DNA of 64,000 nucleotides from Thermosyntropha sp. (GTDB lineage Bacteria; Bacillota; Syntrophomonadia; Syntrophomonadales; Syntrophomonadaceae): assembly GCF_017656155.1 (NCBI RefSeq), contig NZ_JACDOH010000003.1, forward strand, positions 124,001-188,000, read 5' to 3'. The position numbers and the translations under genes were made by a program. Position 1 is the stretch's first letter. Every line of letters starts with the position of its first letter. The notes beneath the pieces were generated by a model. That model worked only from the letters and a program-made list of their open reading frames with translations. It ran no database searches and was not told where the DNA came from. Shown in pieces: positions 15,422 through 29,066 of the stretch.

Positions 15422-16120
15422 CTAAATCCGCATCCCTACCCAGCCTAAAATCAACATAAAAATAGGCACCAGGAACACTGCCGGCAATAGATTGGCCACC
15501 TTGATTTCCTTCAGCCCAGTAAGGTTTATGCCTAAAACCGCGATTAAAACTCCGCCTACTGCGGTAATGTTGTTCAAAATGGCATCATTAAGTAAAGGTT
15601 TTATCAAGCCGGCAGCTAAGCTTATGCCTCCCTGATATATAAGAACAGGAATAGCGGAAAAGATCACACCTAGGCCCATGCTGGCAGCAAATATTAGAGA
15701 AAATATGCCGTCAAGCATGGATTTGACGAGGAGTATCTGATAGTTTCCGTTGAGCCCGTCTTCTAAAGCCCCGATTATAGCCATAGCTCCAATACAGAAG
15801 AGAAGGGTTGCCGATACAAAGCCTTTGACAAACTGGCTCTCGCTTTCTCCCATCAGGCGTTTTTCAAATTTTCTTCCCAGTTCGTTAAGCCTTTCATCCC
15901 ACCTTCTCCATTCTCCAATTACAGCTCCTAAAGCAAGGCTCACACCTATAAGGGCATAATTTTCACCCTGCAAGGCACACTGAATCCCTATAATTATTAC
16001 CAAAACCCCTAAACCATCCTGTATGGTTCTACTTATATTATCCGGTATTCCTTTTTTAAGGAATAATCCAATAATCCCCGCTATTACAATCGCTCCTGCA
16101 TTGATTAAAGTTCCTGTCAA
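15422..16120 (-). CDS. DUF554 family membrane protein
   Basis: A 232-residue polytopic membrane protein with about six hydrophobic segments and the family motifs GTLINAGAIVIAGIIG at the N-terminus, LVIIIGIQCALQG and ALGAVIGEWRRWDERLN. DUF554 (YdfK/YqgA) proteins are widespread in Bacillota with unproven function, possibly transport. The TTG start has AGGAAAGTAGGG upstream. The gene lies 27 nt downstream of ligA on the same strand and probably shares its transcript. Confidence 0.88.
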   Translation of the reverse strand: MTGTLINAGAIVIAGIIGLFLKKGIPDNISRTIQDGLGVLVIIIGIQCALQGENYALIGVSLALGAVIGEWRRWDERLNELGRKFEKRLMGESESQFVKGFVSATLLFCIGAMAIIGALEDGLNGNYQILLVKSMLDGIFSLIFAASMGLGVIFSAIPVLIYQGGISLAAGLIKPLLNDAILNNITAVGGVLIAVLGINLTGLKEIKVANLLPAVFLVPIFMLILGWVGMRI

Positions 16121-16147
16121 AACAAACCCTACTTTCCTGGATAATTT

Positions 16148-20249
<4,102 letters not shown>

Positions 20250-20283
20250 TTTCAACTTTACCACCTTTATAATTTTGATTAAG

Positions 20284-20751
20284 TTATGATTTGCTATTTA
20301 TGATAGCATAACTCTCTACTGGCATAAACCTGGCAGCCAGATGACAGACAATTACCGCCAGAACTAATCGAATCAAAAGTATAGGCAACCATTTGGCACC
20401 TATCGCCGCAAAAAGCAATGTATCTTCAAAAACTGAATGACATATTACAAGAAAAAGATTTATAAGGTAAATTTCGCGATAGGAAAGCCTACCCTCTTTC
20501 GCACTGTTTATAATAAGCCCTCCTCCATAGCTTATACCAAAGATAAGACCTGCCATTATAGGCAGGTTAGCTTCTTTAGAAAGTCCTATAATACGGGTTA
20601 CCGGATCAGCAAGGATCGTAATTTTATCTAAAAGTTTAAGTTCTTTAAAAATTTCAATAAATATCATTAAAGGTATAACTATAAGTGCAATCTGTCCCAC
20701 ACTTTTAAGGCTGCCAATCAAAGCAAAACCTAGAATATCTATAAATGTCAA
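20284..20751 (-). CDS. SpmB-like membrane protein (Gate domain), copy 2
   Basis: A 155-residue paralogue of the protein at 11003-11470, with the same length and landmarks (IALIVIPLMIFIEI, NLPIMAGLIFGISYGGGLIINSAKEG, YLINLFLVICHSVFEDTLL). TTG start with GAGGTGAG upstream. It lies 15 nt after its SpmA-like partner. The segment NLFLVICHS.xEDTL is shared almost identically by both copies, suggesting a functional core. Confidence 0.85.
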   Translation of the reverse strand: MTFIDILGFALIGSLKSVGQIALIVIPLMIFIEIFKELKLLDKITILADPVTRIIGLSKEANLPIMAGLIFGISYGGGLIINSAKEGRLSYREIYLINLFLVICHSVFEDTLLFAAIGAKWLPILLIRLVLAVIVCHLAARFMPVESYAIINSKS

Positions 20752-20766
20752 CCCTATCTCACCTCT

Positions 20767-21180
20767 TTACAAGACTACATTAAAAAAAGCTCCTATGATA
20801 AAAGCCATGATTATACGGGTTAAAACTAAAAAGGAAGTCTTTACCCCTGTCATCCTGGCTATCGCCGTTTCCATCGGCAAACTGTGAGCTAAAAGCAGTA
20901 TAGCCGCAATGATCGTTATCTCCTTAATGCTCATATTTAAAGGAAGTATGGCTCCTATAGCCGCATATATATTTACAAAAAAACCTAAAACTACAGGTAA
21001 AGCTGCTTTTCCCGGCAGTCCCACCAGTTTCATTACCGGAGACATAAAACGAGAAATCCCCTCCAATAAACTGGTATGAGTAAGAAAAGTAATAATAAAA
21101 TAGACTGGTATTACAATCTTTGCCAGTTCATAGGTTGTTTTAATTCCATTATTAAAACCGCGTTTAATTGCTGCAATCAT
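20767..21180 (-). CDS. SpmA-like membrane protein (Gate domain), copy 2
   Basis: A 137-residue membrane protein with four hydrophobic segments and MKLVGLPGKAALPVVLGFFVNIYAAIGA. It begins with a normal ATG (GAGGGATG upstream) and MIAAIKRG, which fixes the start of copy 1 by alignment. Partner of the SpmB-like gene downstream. Both copies keep the SpmA-then-SpmB order, so the pair behaves as a unit. Confidence 0.85.
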   Translation of the reverse strand: MIAAIKRGFNNGIKTTYELAKIVIPVYFIITFLTHTSLLEGISRFMSPVMKLVGLPGKAALPVVLGFFVNIYAAIGAILPLNMSIKEITIIAAILLLAHSLPMETAIARMTGVKTSFLVLTRIIMAFIIGAFFNVVL

Positions 21181-21364
21181 AAATCATCCCTCAGTATTTT
21201 CTTATTTTTCCTGTCACCGTTCAATTAAATAAGCATATCTTTTAGATTACTCATTAGATACTAATTTATCAAGAGAAGATTTGCAATTTGTAGATAAATA
21301 AGCCCAGCATATAAAGCATTTATGCTAAAATAAAAGGGAAACAAAATCAAACAAAGGAGATGCT

Positions 21365-22045
21365 ATGAGCACATCCAAAAACACTTATAAAAAAATTTTT
21401 TTAATTCTCGGCATAAGTGCTTTAGTTCTAATTGCGCTCAAGTTTCTTCTGTCTGACAACGATTCCCTAAATTTTAACACCCAAAACTTCTACTCACCCG
21501 TAGAAAAAATTCCGCCCGAAGAGCGTACTGTTCCTGACCTGATAGTTCTGGGGGCTCGTAAAGAAGTAGAAAAAAAAGTAACCTATGACGCTTCCTATGT
21601 TGTCATAGATTACCCTGGTGGGGATGTTCCCCAGGATCGCGGAGCATGTACAGATGTTGTAATACGCGCTTTTCGTAATGCCGGCATTGATCTGCAGGTT
21701 CTGATACATGAAGACATGCAAAAAAATTTTGCAGAATATCCGAACAACTGGGGACTGGACAAGCCCGACCCAAATATTGACCACCGCCGTGTCCCCAACC
21801 AAATGCACTTTTTTAAAAAGCATGGCCTCGTATTAACTACTCAAGTAGAAAACCATTTGACCGAATGGCAGTGGGGAGATGTGGTGTACTTCAAATTTGA
21901 TAACGGGTTGGAACACTGTGGTATAATAAGTGACCGCAAAAATAGCAAAGGTATACCCCTGGTCATTCACAACGCTGGAATAGCAACAGAAGAAGACTGT
22001 CTAAAGCGCTGGCAGATAATAGGTCATTACCGCTATCCCCCGTAA
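21365..22045 (+). CDS. DUF1287 protein (NlpC/P60-like fold), membrane-anchored
   Basis: A 226-residue protein with an N-terminal membrane anchor (FLILGISALVLIALKFLL) and an extracytoplasmic domain. It shows a Cys-His-His arrangement expected of papain-like NlpC/P60 relatives: Cys in RGACTDV, His in LEHCGII and His in VIHNAG. DUF1287 proteins resemble YiiX-type amidases/peptidases, so cell-wall or lipid amide hydrolysis is plausible but unproven. AAAGGAG precedes the ATG. Its end overlaps the convergent PAS/GGDEF/HD-GYP gene by 13 bases. Confidence 0.85.
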   Translation: MSTSKNTYKKIFLILGISALVLIALKFLLSDNDSLNFNTQNFYSPVEKIPPEERTVPDLIVLGARKEVEKKVTYDASYVVIDYPGGDVPQDRGACTDVVIRAFRNAGIDLQVLIHEDMQKNFAEYPNNWGLDKPDPNIDHRRVPNQMHFFKKHGLVLTTQVENHLTEWQWGDVVYFKFDNGLEHCGIISDRKNSKGIPLVIHNAGIATEEDCLKRWQIIGHYRYPP

Positions 22046-24777
22046 CCTCTCTTCTTCAAAACAAATATAAACTCTTCAACCAGCCAGGGGTCAAACTGGA
22101 TACCTGCACATCTTCTAAGCTCCTCTACTGCCTTTTCATGAGACATCGCCCTACGATACGGACGGTCATTGGTCATAGCATCATAAGCATCGGCAATAGC
22201 TAAAATTCTGCATTCTAAAGGAATTTCATTGCCTTTAAGCCCTAATGGATAACCTTTTCCATTCCACCATTCATGGTGTTTTAAAATCCAGTCGGCAATA
22301 AATACCAGCTCAGGAGCGGATAAGGCTATACGATAGCCTATTTCGCTATGTCCTTTCATGATCTCATATTCCTCTTCTGTCAAAGGCGCTGGTTTAAACA
22401 AAATGGAGTCAGGTATTCCTACCTTTCCTATATCATGGAATTGAGCAAAAAGCCTTAAATCATTGATACGATTTTCCGAAAGATTAATAGCTTCTGCAAC
22501 TGCCACCACCAGATCCTGCATTCTTTCTCCATGTCCTTCAGTTATAAAATCGCGGGCTTCTAAAGCTTTAGTTAATGTCTGCACAATAGAGCTGCGAGTA
22601 CTCTGTCCACTGTGCAGTTTTTCCCGGTACATGCCGTTATCTGCCTGGCGGAACAAATCTTGCATGTTTATATTGCAAATATCCCTTACTGCATAACCAA
22701 CAGAAAGACTAAGCCACATGCTGCTGTTTCTTTCATTATAATCTTTAATATTATTTTTAAGTCGATTTACAGCTTTTTCAGTTACTTTCCGGTCAGCCCG
22801 CGGAAGAAGAACAGCAAATTCATCTCCTCCCACCCGGGCTATGACATCATCTTTGCGAAAAGAAGACTTTAATACTTCAGCAGCAGACTTAAGTAAAAGG
22901 TCTCCCTTATCATGACCTAAAGTGTCATTTACCAGTTTCAGTCCATCTACATCACACATTATAAGTCCTACCGGCACACAGCCACTGCTTTCCATAAGCC
23001 GCATTTGCTCCTCAAAATAAAAGCGGTTGTAAAGACCGGTGAGCGCATCATGACAACTCAAATAAGTAAGCTTTTCCTCAGCCTTTTTGCGCTCCGTAAT
23101 ATCTCTTCCCACTGACTGATAGCCTATAAGTTTCGCCCATTTATTAAATAAAGCCCGGTGAGTCCACTGCTGCCAGCGTATCTCTCCATCCGGCATTTCT
23201 ACCCTGCTTTCAATATTGCACACCGATTTCATCAGATTAAGCACTTTAAGCGAATCAGCCACATATCCCCTGTCAGCTTCATATACCAGATCCCGAAACT
23301 TCATGCCGCGGAGTTTTTCCCGGCTTTGCCGGTAATAACGGCAAAATGCCTCATTCACAAAATCTAGATGACCTTCTGCATCAAGTCTCATTATAAGCTC
23401 CGTCTGATCTTCCACTATCGCTCTATATTTTGCTTCGCTCAGTTCCAACTCTTTTAATGCCCTTTTAGTTTCTGTTATATCTTCTGCCAAAACCATGCTC
23501 CCGCCAATGTTCCCTTCTTCGTCTATTATAGGAGCTGCATTCATTTTTAAAATTATCTTCCTGCCGTCTTTGTGTATAAAAGGGATTTCATAACTGCTGT
23601 CTTTGCCCTGTTTTATACATTTATCCAGTTCTGCTGCTGCCTGAACATGATAACCGGGTGCCACAAGTTCAAGTAAATACCTTCCTAAAACTTCCTCAAA
23701 AGAGTAGCCTATAACCTCGGTTGAACGCTTGTTTATAAAGGTAATCCTTCCTTCTATGTCACAAGTAAAAAAAAGTTCATTCATATTGTCAATAAGGGTA
23801 TTAAGATAGTTAACCTGCTTTTTTAAATTTTTTTCACTCCTCAATAAAGCTTCTTCTGCCTTTTTGCGTTCGGTAACATTGCGCAATATACCTCTAAACC
23901 CTACAATTTTATCTGATTCTAATATAGGAAGCACTGTGCTTTCTACATAAAGCCTGGTTCCATCCTTCCTTATAACTTCCCAGCTCAACTCCCTGAGCCG
24001 TTTACCTGTTCGGTAAACCTGATTAAATTCCTTTAAAACTTTTTTCCCATTCTCCTCATCCATTACTTTGCGGAAATTTATGCCGGTAAATTCCTGTCTG
24101 GTATATCCTATATTTTGCAGAAGAAAATCATTGAAATAAGTGAAGTTTCCTTTCAAATCCACTTCAAAATAACCGTCTTCTATGCTTTCTACAATGTAAC
24201 GATATTTTTCTTCACTTTCGCGCAGAAGCTTTTCTGCCTTTTTCTGTTCAGTAATATCCCTTATAGTCTCTATCGCTCCGATAATGCTTTTTTTATGGTC
24301 TAAAAGCAGAGAAGCCTTACATGACAAGTATGCACCTCCAGTTTTAAGCTGGGGAGAAAAAATCTCCTCAAACAAAACTTCGTTATAGCCATATCTTCCT
24401 TTATGTAAGGCCAGATCAATAAGCATAGGCTTTCTTTTACCGTAAAAAGGCACAGCATACTCATAGTTGCCTTTTCCCAGTATTTCTCCTGCTTTTATGC
24501 CGGTCAACTCCTCCATCGCACGGTTCCACATAGTTACATTTCCTTTAGCATCAATGACAAAAGTAGGATCGGGCAAAAAATCTAATATCTTTTCCAGCCT
24601 GTAATGCGCATCAGCTAAAGCTTCCCGATTTTTTTCTGCTTCCTCCAACTGTTTGCGCAGTTCCTCCTCGACAGCCATGAGCTGCTCATTAGCAGCTATT
24701 AATTCCTGCTGTATTTGATAAAACAGAATATAATCTTCAGAAAAAGGTAATCCTGTTTCTTTATCACGGCTGGACAA
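22033..24777 (-). CDS. PAS-rich diguanylate cyclase/phosphodiesterase (GGDEF + HD-GYP)
   Basis: A 914-residue cytoplasmic signalling protein: N-terminal coiled coil (~20-60) and four PAS domains (~62-178, 188-305, 318-440, 448-565). The GGDEF domain has an intact GGDEF motif (650-654) and an inhibitory RxxD I-site (641-644). The HD-GYP domain has HD (781-782) and HHEWWNGKGYP (834-844), both complete. It can in principle both make and degrade cyclic-di-GMP in response to cues sensed by the PAS domains. No transmembrane segment is seen. TTG start with GGAGGTG 9-10 nt upstream; monocistronic and convergent with the DUF1287 gene. Confidence 0.95.
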   Translation of the reverse strand: MSSRDKETGLPFSEDYILFYQIQQELIAANEQLMAVEEELRKQLEEAEKNREALADAHYRLEKILDFLPDPTFVIDAKGNVTMWNRAMEELTGIKAGEILGKGNYEYAVPFYGKRKPMLIDLALHKGRYGYNEVLFEEIFSPQLKTGGAYLSCKASLLLDHKKSIIGAIETIRDITEQKKAEKLLRESEEKYRYIVESIEDGYFEVDLKGNFTYFNDFLLQNIGYTRQEFTGINFRKVMDEENGKKVLKEFNQVYRTGKRLRELSWEVIRKDGTRLYVESTVLPILESDKIVGFRGILRNVTERKKAEEALLRSEKNLKKQVNYLNTLIDNMNELFFTCDIEGRITFINKRSTEVIGYSFEEVLGRYLLELVAPGYHVQAAAELDKCIKQGKDSSYEIPFIHKDGRKIILKMNAAPIIDEEGNIGGSMVLAEDITETKRALKELELSEAKYRAIVEDQTELIMRLDAEGHLDFVNEAFCRYYRQSREKLRGMKFRDLVYEADRGYVADSLKVLNLMKSVCNIESRVEMPDGEIRWQQWTHRALFNKWAKLIGYQSVGRDITERKKAEEKLTYLSCHDALTGLYNRFYFEEQMRLMESSGCVPVGLIMCDVDGLKLVNDTLGHDKGDLLLKSAAEVLKSSFRKDDVIARVGGDEFAVLLPRADRKVTEKAVNRLKNNIKDYNERNSSMWLSLSVGYAVRDICNINMQDLFRQADNGMYREKLHSGQSTRSSIVQTLTKALEARDFITEGHGERMQDLVVAVAEAINLSENRINDLRLFAQFHDIGKVGIPDSILFKPAPLTEEEYEIMKGHSEIGYRIALSAPELVFIADWILKHHEWWNGKGYPLGLKGNEIPLECRILAIADAYDAMTNDRPYRRAMSHEKAVEELRRCAGIQFDPWLVEEFIFVLKKRGYGG

Positions 24778-24983
24778 TTCTGCGGCACCTCCAATTATAC
24801 TGCTACTTCCAATTTATGCGGCAAAATCCCTTTTATGTATTTTCCATACACAATGAAAAATCCCTGCCTTCATTTCAATATAATGGAAAATATATCAAGT
24901 AAACTTTTTTATTTTTCTTGAGCTGTACTGAACATATGTTTATACTTATCTTAGATTATCTTTTCGAAAAGGAATGTCGTCTT

Positions 24984-25412
24984 ATGAAAATAGAAACAGT
25001 AGATTTACACGGTTTAAGTATAAGTGAAGCTTTAGAAAAGGTAGAAAAAAATTTAAACTGGTGCATAAAAAACGGAGTAGTAGTCCTCGACATCAATCAC
25101 GGAAAAGGATACCACAGCAGCCGCAATTTTTCGGTTGTAAAGAAAGAAGTCCGCAAAATGCTTAAAGAAAACGACTTCCTGCGTGAAAATAGCTATATTG
25201 TAATCTATGGAGAATCCGACCTGCCGGTTGCCCTTACTTTTGATGAAGGACATACCCTGGTAGTAGCAAAGGGCTTTGAAAATAAGTATATCGGGGGACA
25301 AAAAAAAGTAGAAAAAAACCTGGCTGTATTTTCGAAAGAGGGCATGAAAAAGCGGAAAGCGCAAAAACGAATTAATGCCCAAAAAAGATCATCGCGCAGC
25401 TGGAAATATTAA
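24984..25412 (+). CDS. Smr-domain protein
   Basis: About 142 residues. The N-terminal ~85 residues are a Smr (MutS2 C-terminal-like) domain: VDLHGLSISEALEKVEKNL followed by INHGKGYHS. A basic tail ends KKRKAQKRINAQKRSS. Smr domains are nicking endonucleases or RNA-binding modules; the basic tail would favour nucleic acid binding. Start placed at ATG 24984 (AAAGGA 10 nt upstream); an earlier in-frame ATG at 24918 has no ribosome binding site and adds non-homologous residues. First of three co-oriented genes. Confidence 0.82.
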   Translation: MKIETVDLHGLSISEALEKVEKNLNWCIKNGVVVLDINHGKGYHSSRNFSVVKKEVRKMLKENDFLRENSYIVIYGESDLPVALTFDEGHTLVVAKGFENKYIGGQKKVEKNLAVFSKEGMKKRKAQKRINAQKRSSRSWKY

Positions 25413-25440
25413 AATATACATCTTTTGGGGGGATTAGACC

Positions 25441-26319
25441 GTGTTAGAACACATAGTAGATAATATTTACCAGGTATCACCGGGCAAGAACACCATTTTT
25501 CCGTATTCTTTTTGTTTTTACATTGATGATGAAATCAAGACTTTAATTGATACCCCTATTTTCCCGGATTTCGTCAAACATTTGGAAGGCAGGAAAGTAG
25601 ATCGTATTATTAATACACATTTTCACCGCGACCACTGCGGGAGCAATTATATCTTCCCTGAAGCCGAAATTTTTGCTCATGCTGAAGATATACCTCCCAT
25701 GCAGTCTATTGAAAGCTTTTCCCTTTATTATGGTTTTGAAAAATACGGAGGAAGCGAAATTGCTGCTGCCCTTTTGCCGAAAATAAACTGGCAGCCTTCT
25801 CATATAAATGGAGAGCTTAAAGAAGGGGAAATTATAAGCTCAGGGAAAATAAACCTTAAAGTAATACATACCCCGGGACATACCCCGGGACACTGTGTCC
25901 TGTTCTGGGAGGAAAAAGGCCTGTTATTTGCCGGAGATATAGACTTAACCAGTTTTGGTCCATGGTACGGCAATGATGTAAGTGATATAGACCTTACCAT
26001 TAAGTCAATTGAAAAAATTATAGACCTGAAACCTGAAATTATCCTTTCTGGCCACCGGGGAACAATAAAGGAAAATACTGAAAAAGAACTAAAAAAATAT
26101 CTTGATAAAATATATCTTAAAGAAGAAAGAATTCTCAAAGCCTTAGATACTCCCAAAACCCTGGAAGAGCTAATCGAACTTAAGATAGTATATGGGCGTT
26201 TTAAAAAACCAGAAAACCTCTACGCATTCTTTGAAAAAGTTTCCCTTTTAAATCACCTTAAAAGGCTTATTAAGCTGAATCTGGTAACATACCATGAAGG
26301 GAAATATCATAAAGCTTAA
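25441..26319 (+). CDS. Metallo-beta-lactamase-fold hydrolase
   Basis: A 292-residue MBL-fold enzyme with the zinc ligands in THFHRDHCGSN (HxHxDH, ~60), HTPGHTPGHCVLF (~142-150), FAGDIDL and SGHRG. A C-terminal helical region (~205-290) resembles the winged-helix tail of LACTB2/YflN-like hydrolases. GTG start with GGGGGG upstream. Reaction probably hydrolysis of a thioester, lactone or nuclease substrate; not resolvable here. Confidence 0.88.
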   Translation: MLEHIVDNIYQVSPGKNTIFPYSFCFYIDDEIKTLIDTPIFPDFVKHLEGRKVDRIINTHFHRDHCGSNYIFPEAEIFAHAEDIPPMQSIESFSLYYGFEKYGGSEIAAALLPKINWQPSHINGELKEGEIISSGKINLKVIHTPGHTPGHCVLFWEEKGLLFAGDIDLTSFGPWYGNDVSDIDLTIKSIEKIIDLKPEIILSGHRGTIKENTEKELKKYLDKIYLKEERILKALDTPKTLEELIELKIVYGRFKKPENLYAFFEKVSLLNHLKRLIKLNLVTYHEGKYHKA

Positions 26320-26334
26320 AAGGAGCTGATAAAA

Positions 26335-26487
26335 ATGGCACATCGCTGTGAAAACTGCAAAATCAGACAAAAAGCAGAAAAAAATCCGGACTCCATTTTA
26401 AGCCGCATCTGGCGCTGGCATACTAAATGGTGCCCGGGATATAAAAGCTACCAGGCAGAACTCAAAAAGAAAGGCCAGCTTTCTTAA
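26335..26487 (+). CDS. Conserved-looking 50-residue Cys protein
   Basis: Too short for most gene callers but well supported: AAAAGGAGCTGA lies just upstream of the ATG, 15 nt after the MBL-fold gene. The protein begins MAHRCENCKIRQKAEKNP, has the tryptophan-rich middle RIWRWHTKWCPGYKSYQ and ends in a basic tail. A CxxC plus a third Cys in WCPG could bind a metal. I have an impression that similar small proteins occur elsewhere in anaerobes but cannot name a family. Its 3' end overlaps the convergent trpA end by 26 bases. Confidence 0.7.
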   Translation: MAHRCENCKIRQKAEKNPDSILSRIWRWHTKWCPGYKSYQAELKKKGQLS

Positions 26488-27253
26488 AATTCCTTATTGT
26501 TCTCTCAATTTCTCCTGGTAAAAGTTCAGGCTTTGCTTCATATTCTTCGATTATTGAAGCCAACAAACTGCCAATGACTACTGCATCAGCATATCCCTTA
26601 AAAACCCTGACCTGTTCAGGGGAAGATATGCCGAAACCTAAGGCTAAAGGGGAAGAGGTGCTGGACTTTACCTGCAGAAGATAATCTTTTATCTCTTCTT
26701 CCGGCAAAACCTGCATACCGGTAGTTCCCCTTACCGATACACAGTAAATGAAAGCCGGATTAAGCTTGTCGGCTTCTTTTATCCTCTCTTGCGGGCTACT
26801 GGGGGCAATCATAGGTATAACATCCAGGCCGTATTCAGTCAAACGCGTCAGCTCTTCTAAGGGGAGGTCAGGCACAATAACCGCTTCTGCTCCTGTGTGT
26901 TCTAGTGCCTGCCTAAATTCAGGTATTCCCATGTTGTAAACCGGGTTAAAATAAGTAAAAATGACTAAAGGCATACTTACTGTCTTTCGAACCTCAAAAG
27001 CAAATTCCATTCCTTCTTTAAGGCTCAACCCCTTCTCAACACATCTATGGTGGAACTTTTCAATCATTTCCCCATCAGCCAAAGGGTCGGAAAAAGGCAT
27101 TCCCAGTTCTAAAACATCACAGCCCCCTTGTTCTAATGCCTTTATACATTCTAAACAGAGCTTTTTATCCGGCAAAAACGACATTATAAAAGCTATAACC
27201 CCCATTTCCCCTGATTTTTTTAAACCATTTAACCTCTCTCGCAATTGGCTCAT
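26462..27253 (-). CDS. trpA: Tryptophan synthase alpha subunit
   Basis: 263 residues, full-length TIM barrel. The catalytic Glu lies in LELGMPFSDPLADG (~47) and the Asp in FSDPLADG (~58). IVPDLPLEE and the phosphate-binding GFGISSPEQ are present. It cleaves indole-3-glycerol phosphate to indole, which channels to TrpB. Last gene of the trp operon, 4 nt after trpB. Confidence 0.97.
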   Translation of the reverse strand: MSQLRERLNGLKKSGEMGVIAFIMSFLPDKKLCLECIKALEQGGCDVLELGMPFSDPLADGEMIEKFHHRCVEKGLSLKEGMEFAFEVRKTVSMPLVIFTYFNPVYNMGIPEFRQALEHTGAEAVIVPDLPLEELTRLTEYGLDVIPMIAPSSPQERIKEADKLNPAFIYCVSVRGTTGMQVLPEEEIKDYLLQVKSSTSSPLALGFGISSPEQVRVFKGYADAVVIGSLLASIIEEYEAKPELLPGEIERTIRNFKKAGLSF

Positions 27254-27257
27254 AACC

Positions 27258-28436
27258 CTAAACCTCCTTTAATCCGGCAACCTGTTCTACATCTTTATCT
27301 CCTCGTCCGGATAAATTTATTACAAGGCATTCTTCCTCGGAAAGCCCAGGAGCGATTTTTAAAGTATAAGCTACAGCATGGGCACTTTCTAAAGCAGGTA
27401 TTATTCCTTCCAATCTGCTCAAAAGGTGGAAGGCATATAGCGCCTCTTTATCAGAAACATTGACATAATTTACCCTTCCTGTTTCCTTCAAAAAAGCATG
27501 TTCCGGCCCTACCCCGGGATAATCAAGACCGGCTGATACTGAATGGGTCGGAGAAATCTGCCCTTTTTCATCCTGCAGAACCCGGCTTAAAGCTCCGTGC
27601 AAAACCCCTTCTTTTCCTGAAGATAATGTGGCACAGTGCTTACCCGGCTCAAGGCTTATCCCGCCGGCCTCAACACCGATAAGCTTAACAGCATCGTCTA
27701 AAAAAGGATAAAATATCCCCATCGCATTGCTTCCTCCGCCTACACACGCTAATATATAGTCCGGCATTTTGCCAGTTAATTCTTTAAACTGAGTTTTTAC
27801 TTCTTTTCCTATTACTGATTGAAAATCCCGCACCATCATGGGATAAGGATGAGGCCCGACAACTGAACCTATAACCATATGAGAACATTCAAAGCTGCGG
27901 ATAAAGTCGCGAAATGCTTCATTAGAAGCATCTTTTAAAGTTTGGCTTCCTTTTTTTACTTCTACTACTTCTGCTCCCAGCATTTTCATGCGAAAAACAT
28001 TAAGTCTTTGCCTTTCAGCATCTTTTGCTCCCATATAAACCGTGCATTTAAGACCTAAAACAGCAGCCGCAGTTGCGGTTGCTACTCCGTGCTGCCCCGC
28101 GCCAGTTTCAGCAATAAGCCTTTCCTTTCCCATATATTTGGCTAAAAGCGCCTGCCCCATCGTATTATTTATCTTATGCGACCCGGTATGGTTCAAATCT
28201 TCCCGCTTCAAAAATATCTTTGCACCTCCTAAAAAAGAGGTGAGCCTTTCAGCAAAATATAAAGGTGAAGGCCTTCCTACATAATTTTTCAGGATATCAT
28301 TAAGCTCCACATTAAATTTTTCATCTTCTTTCAGCTCAAGATAGCTTTTTTCCATCTGCTCAAGAGCGGGAATAAGGGTTTCCGGCACAAACCTTCCGCC
28401 GTATCTGCCAAAATAACCTTTTCTATCAGGATACAC
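27258..28436 (-). CDS. trpB: Tryptophan synthase beta subunit
   Basis: 392 residues. The PLP-binding Lys lies in [12 protein letters not shown] (~85), with GGGSNAMG (~230) binding the phosphate and [10 protein letters not shown] contacting the substrate. It is the canonical TrpB1 type, which pairs with TrpA. It condenses indole with serine. It overlaps trpF by 11 bases and precedes trpA by 4 nt. Confidence 0.98.
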   Translation of the reverse strand: MYPDRKGYFGRYGGRFVPETLIPALEQMEKSYLELKEDEKFNVELNDILKNYVGRPSPLYFAERLTSFLGGAKIFLKREDLNHTGSHKINNTMGQALLAKYMGKERLIAETGAGQHGVATATAAAVLGLKCTVYMGAKDAERQRLNVFRMKMLGAEVVEVKKGSQTLKDASNEAFRDFIRSFECSHMVIGSVVGPHPYPMMVRDFQSVIGKEVKTQFKELTGKMPDYILACVGGGSNAMGIFYPFLDDAVKLIGVEAGGISLEPGKHCATLSSGKEGVLHGALSRVLQDEKGQISPTHSVSAGLDYPGVGPEHAFLKETGRVNYVNVSDKEALYAFHLLSRLEGIIPALESAHAVAYTLKIAPGLSEEECLVINLSGRGDKDVEQVAGLKEV

Positions 28437-29049
28437 ATCTATCCGCCTCCTTAACTTCTGCTATAAAACGCTTTACCTTTTCCGGGTCTTTTCCTCTCCC
28501 TGCAAATTCAACCCCGGAAGAAACATCTACAGCCATCGGCCTTATTTTTAAAACTGCTTCTTTTACATTATCCGGGGACAATCCTCCGGCCAGAATAATG
28601 CGGCTTTTATCCTTAAGATGGCTTATAAAATCCCAGTTAAAGGTTTTTCCTGTGCCTCCGGCTACCTTAAAGTCAGCAGTATCAAAAAGATATGCCCATG
28701 TTCTCCATCTTTTAAACTCATCTTCATCTACTTCCCCGCCGACTTTAAAGCACTTAATAACCGGCAGATAAATTTCTTCTGCATATTCCGGGCTTTCTTC
28801 CCCGTGCAGTTGCACCATGTCTAAAAAGGCACTCCGGGCAATATATAAAAGGTTCTCTAGCTTTTCATCAACAAATACCCCTATTTTCAGGATTTTTTCT
28901 CCTACCCTCTGGTTTATCCGGGCTGCTTCCTCTACTTCTATTCTCCTCTTAGAAGGTGCAAAAACCTCACCTATCGCCCAGGCTCCATACTTCTGGCAAA
29001 ATAAAGCCTCAGTTTCAGTTCTTATTCCGCATATCTTAACTAAAGTCAT
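28426..29049 (-). CDS. trpF: Phosphoribosylanthranilate isomerase
   Basis: 207 residues. [12 protein letters not shown] carries the catalytic Cys and is the signature of Trp[11 protein letters not shown] and [14 protein letters not shown] bind the phosphate. It performs the Amadori rearrangement in tryptophan synthesis. Its ribosome binding site GGAGAGATGAGAT contains two GAG triplets at 5-nt pitch, a short echo of the arrays at trpE and trpD. It lies 17 nt after trpC. Confidence 0.96.
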   Translation of the reverse strand: MTLVKICGIRTETEALFCQKYGAWAIGEVFAPSKRRIEVEEAARINQRVGEKILKIGVFVDEKLENLLYIARSAFLDMVQLHGEESPEYAEEIYLPVIKCFKVGGEVDEDEFKRWRTWAYLFDTADFKVAGGTGKTFNWDFISHLKDKSRIILAGGLSPDNVKEAVLKIRPMAVDVSSGVEFAGRGKDPEKVKRFIAEVKEADRCVS

Positions 29050-29066
29050 ATCTCATCTCTCCTGTT

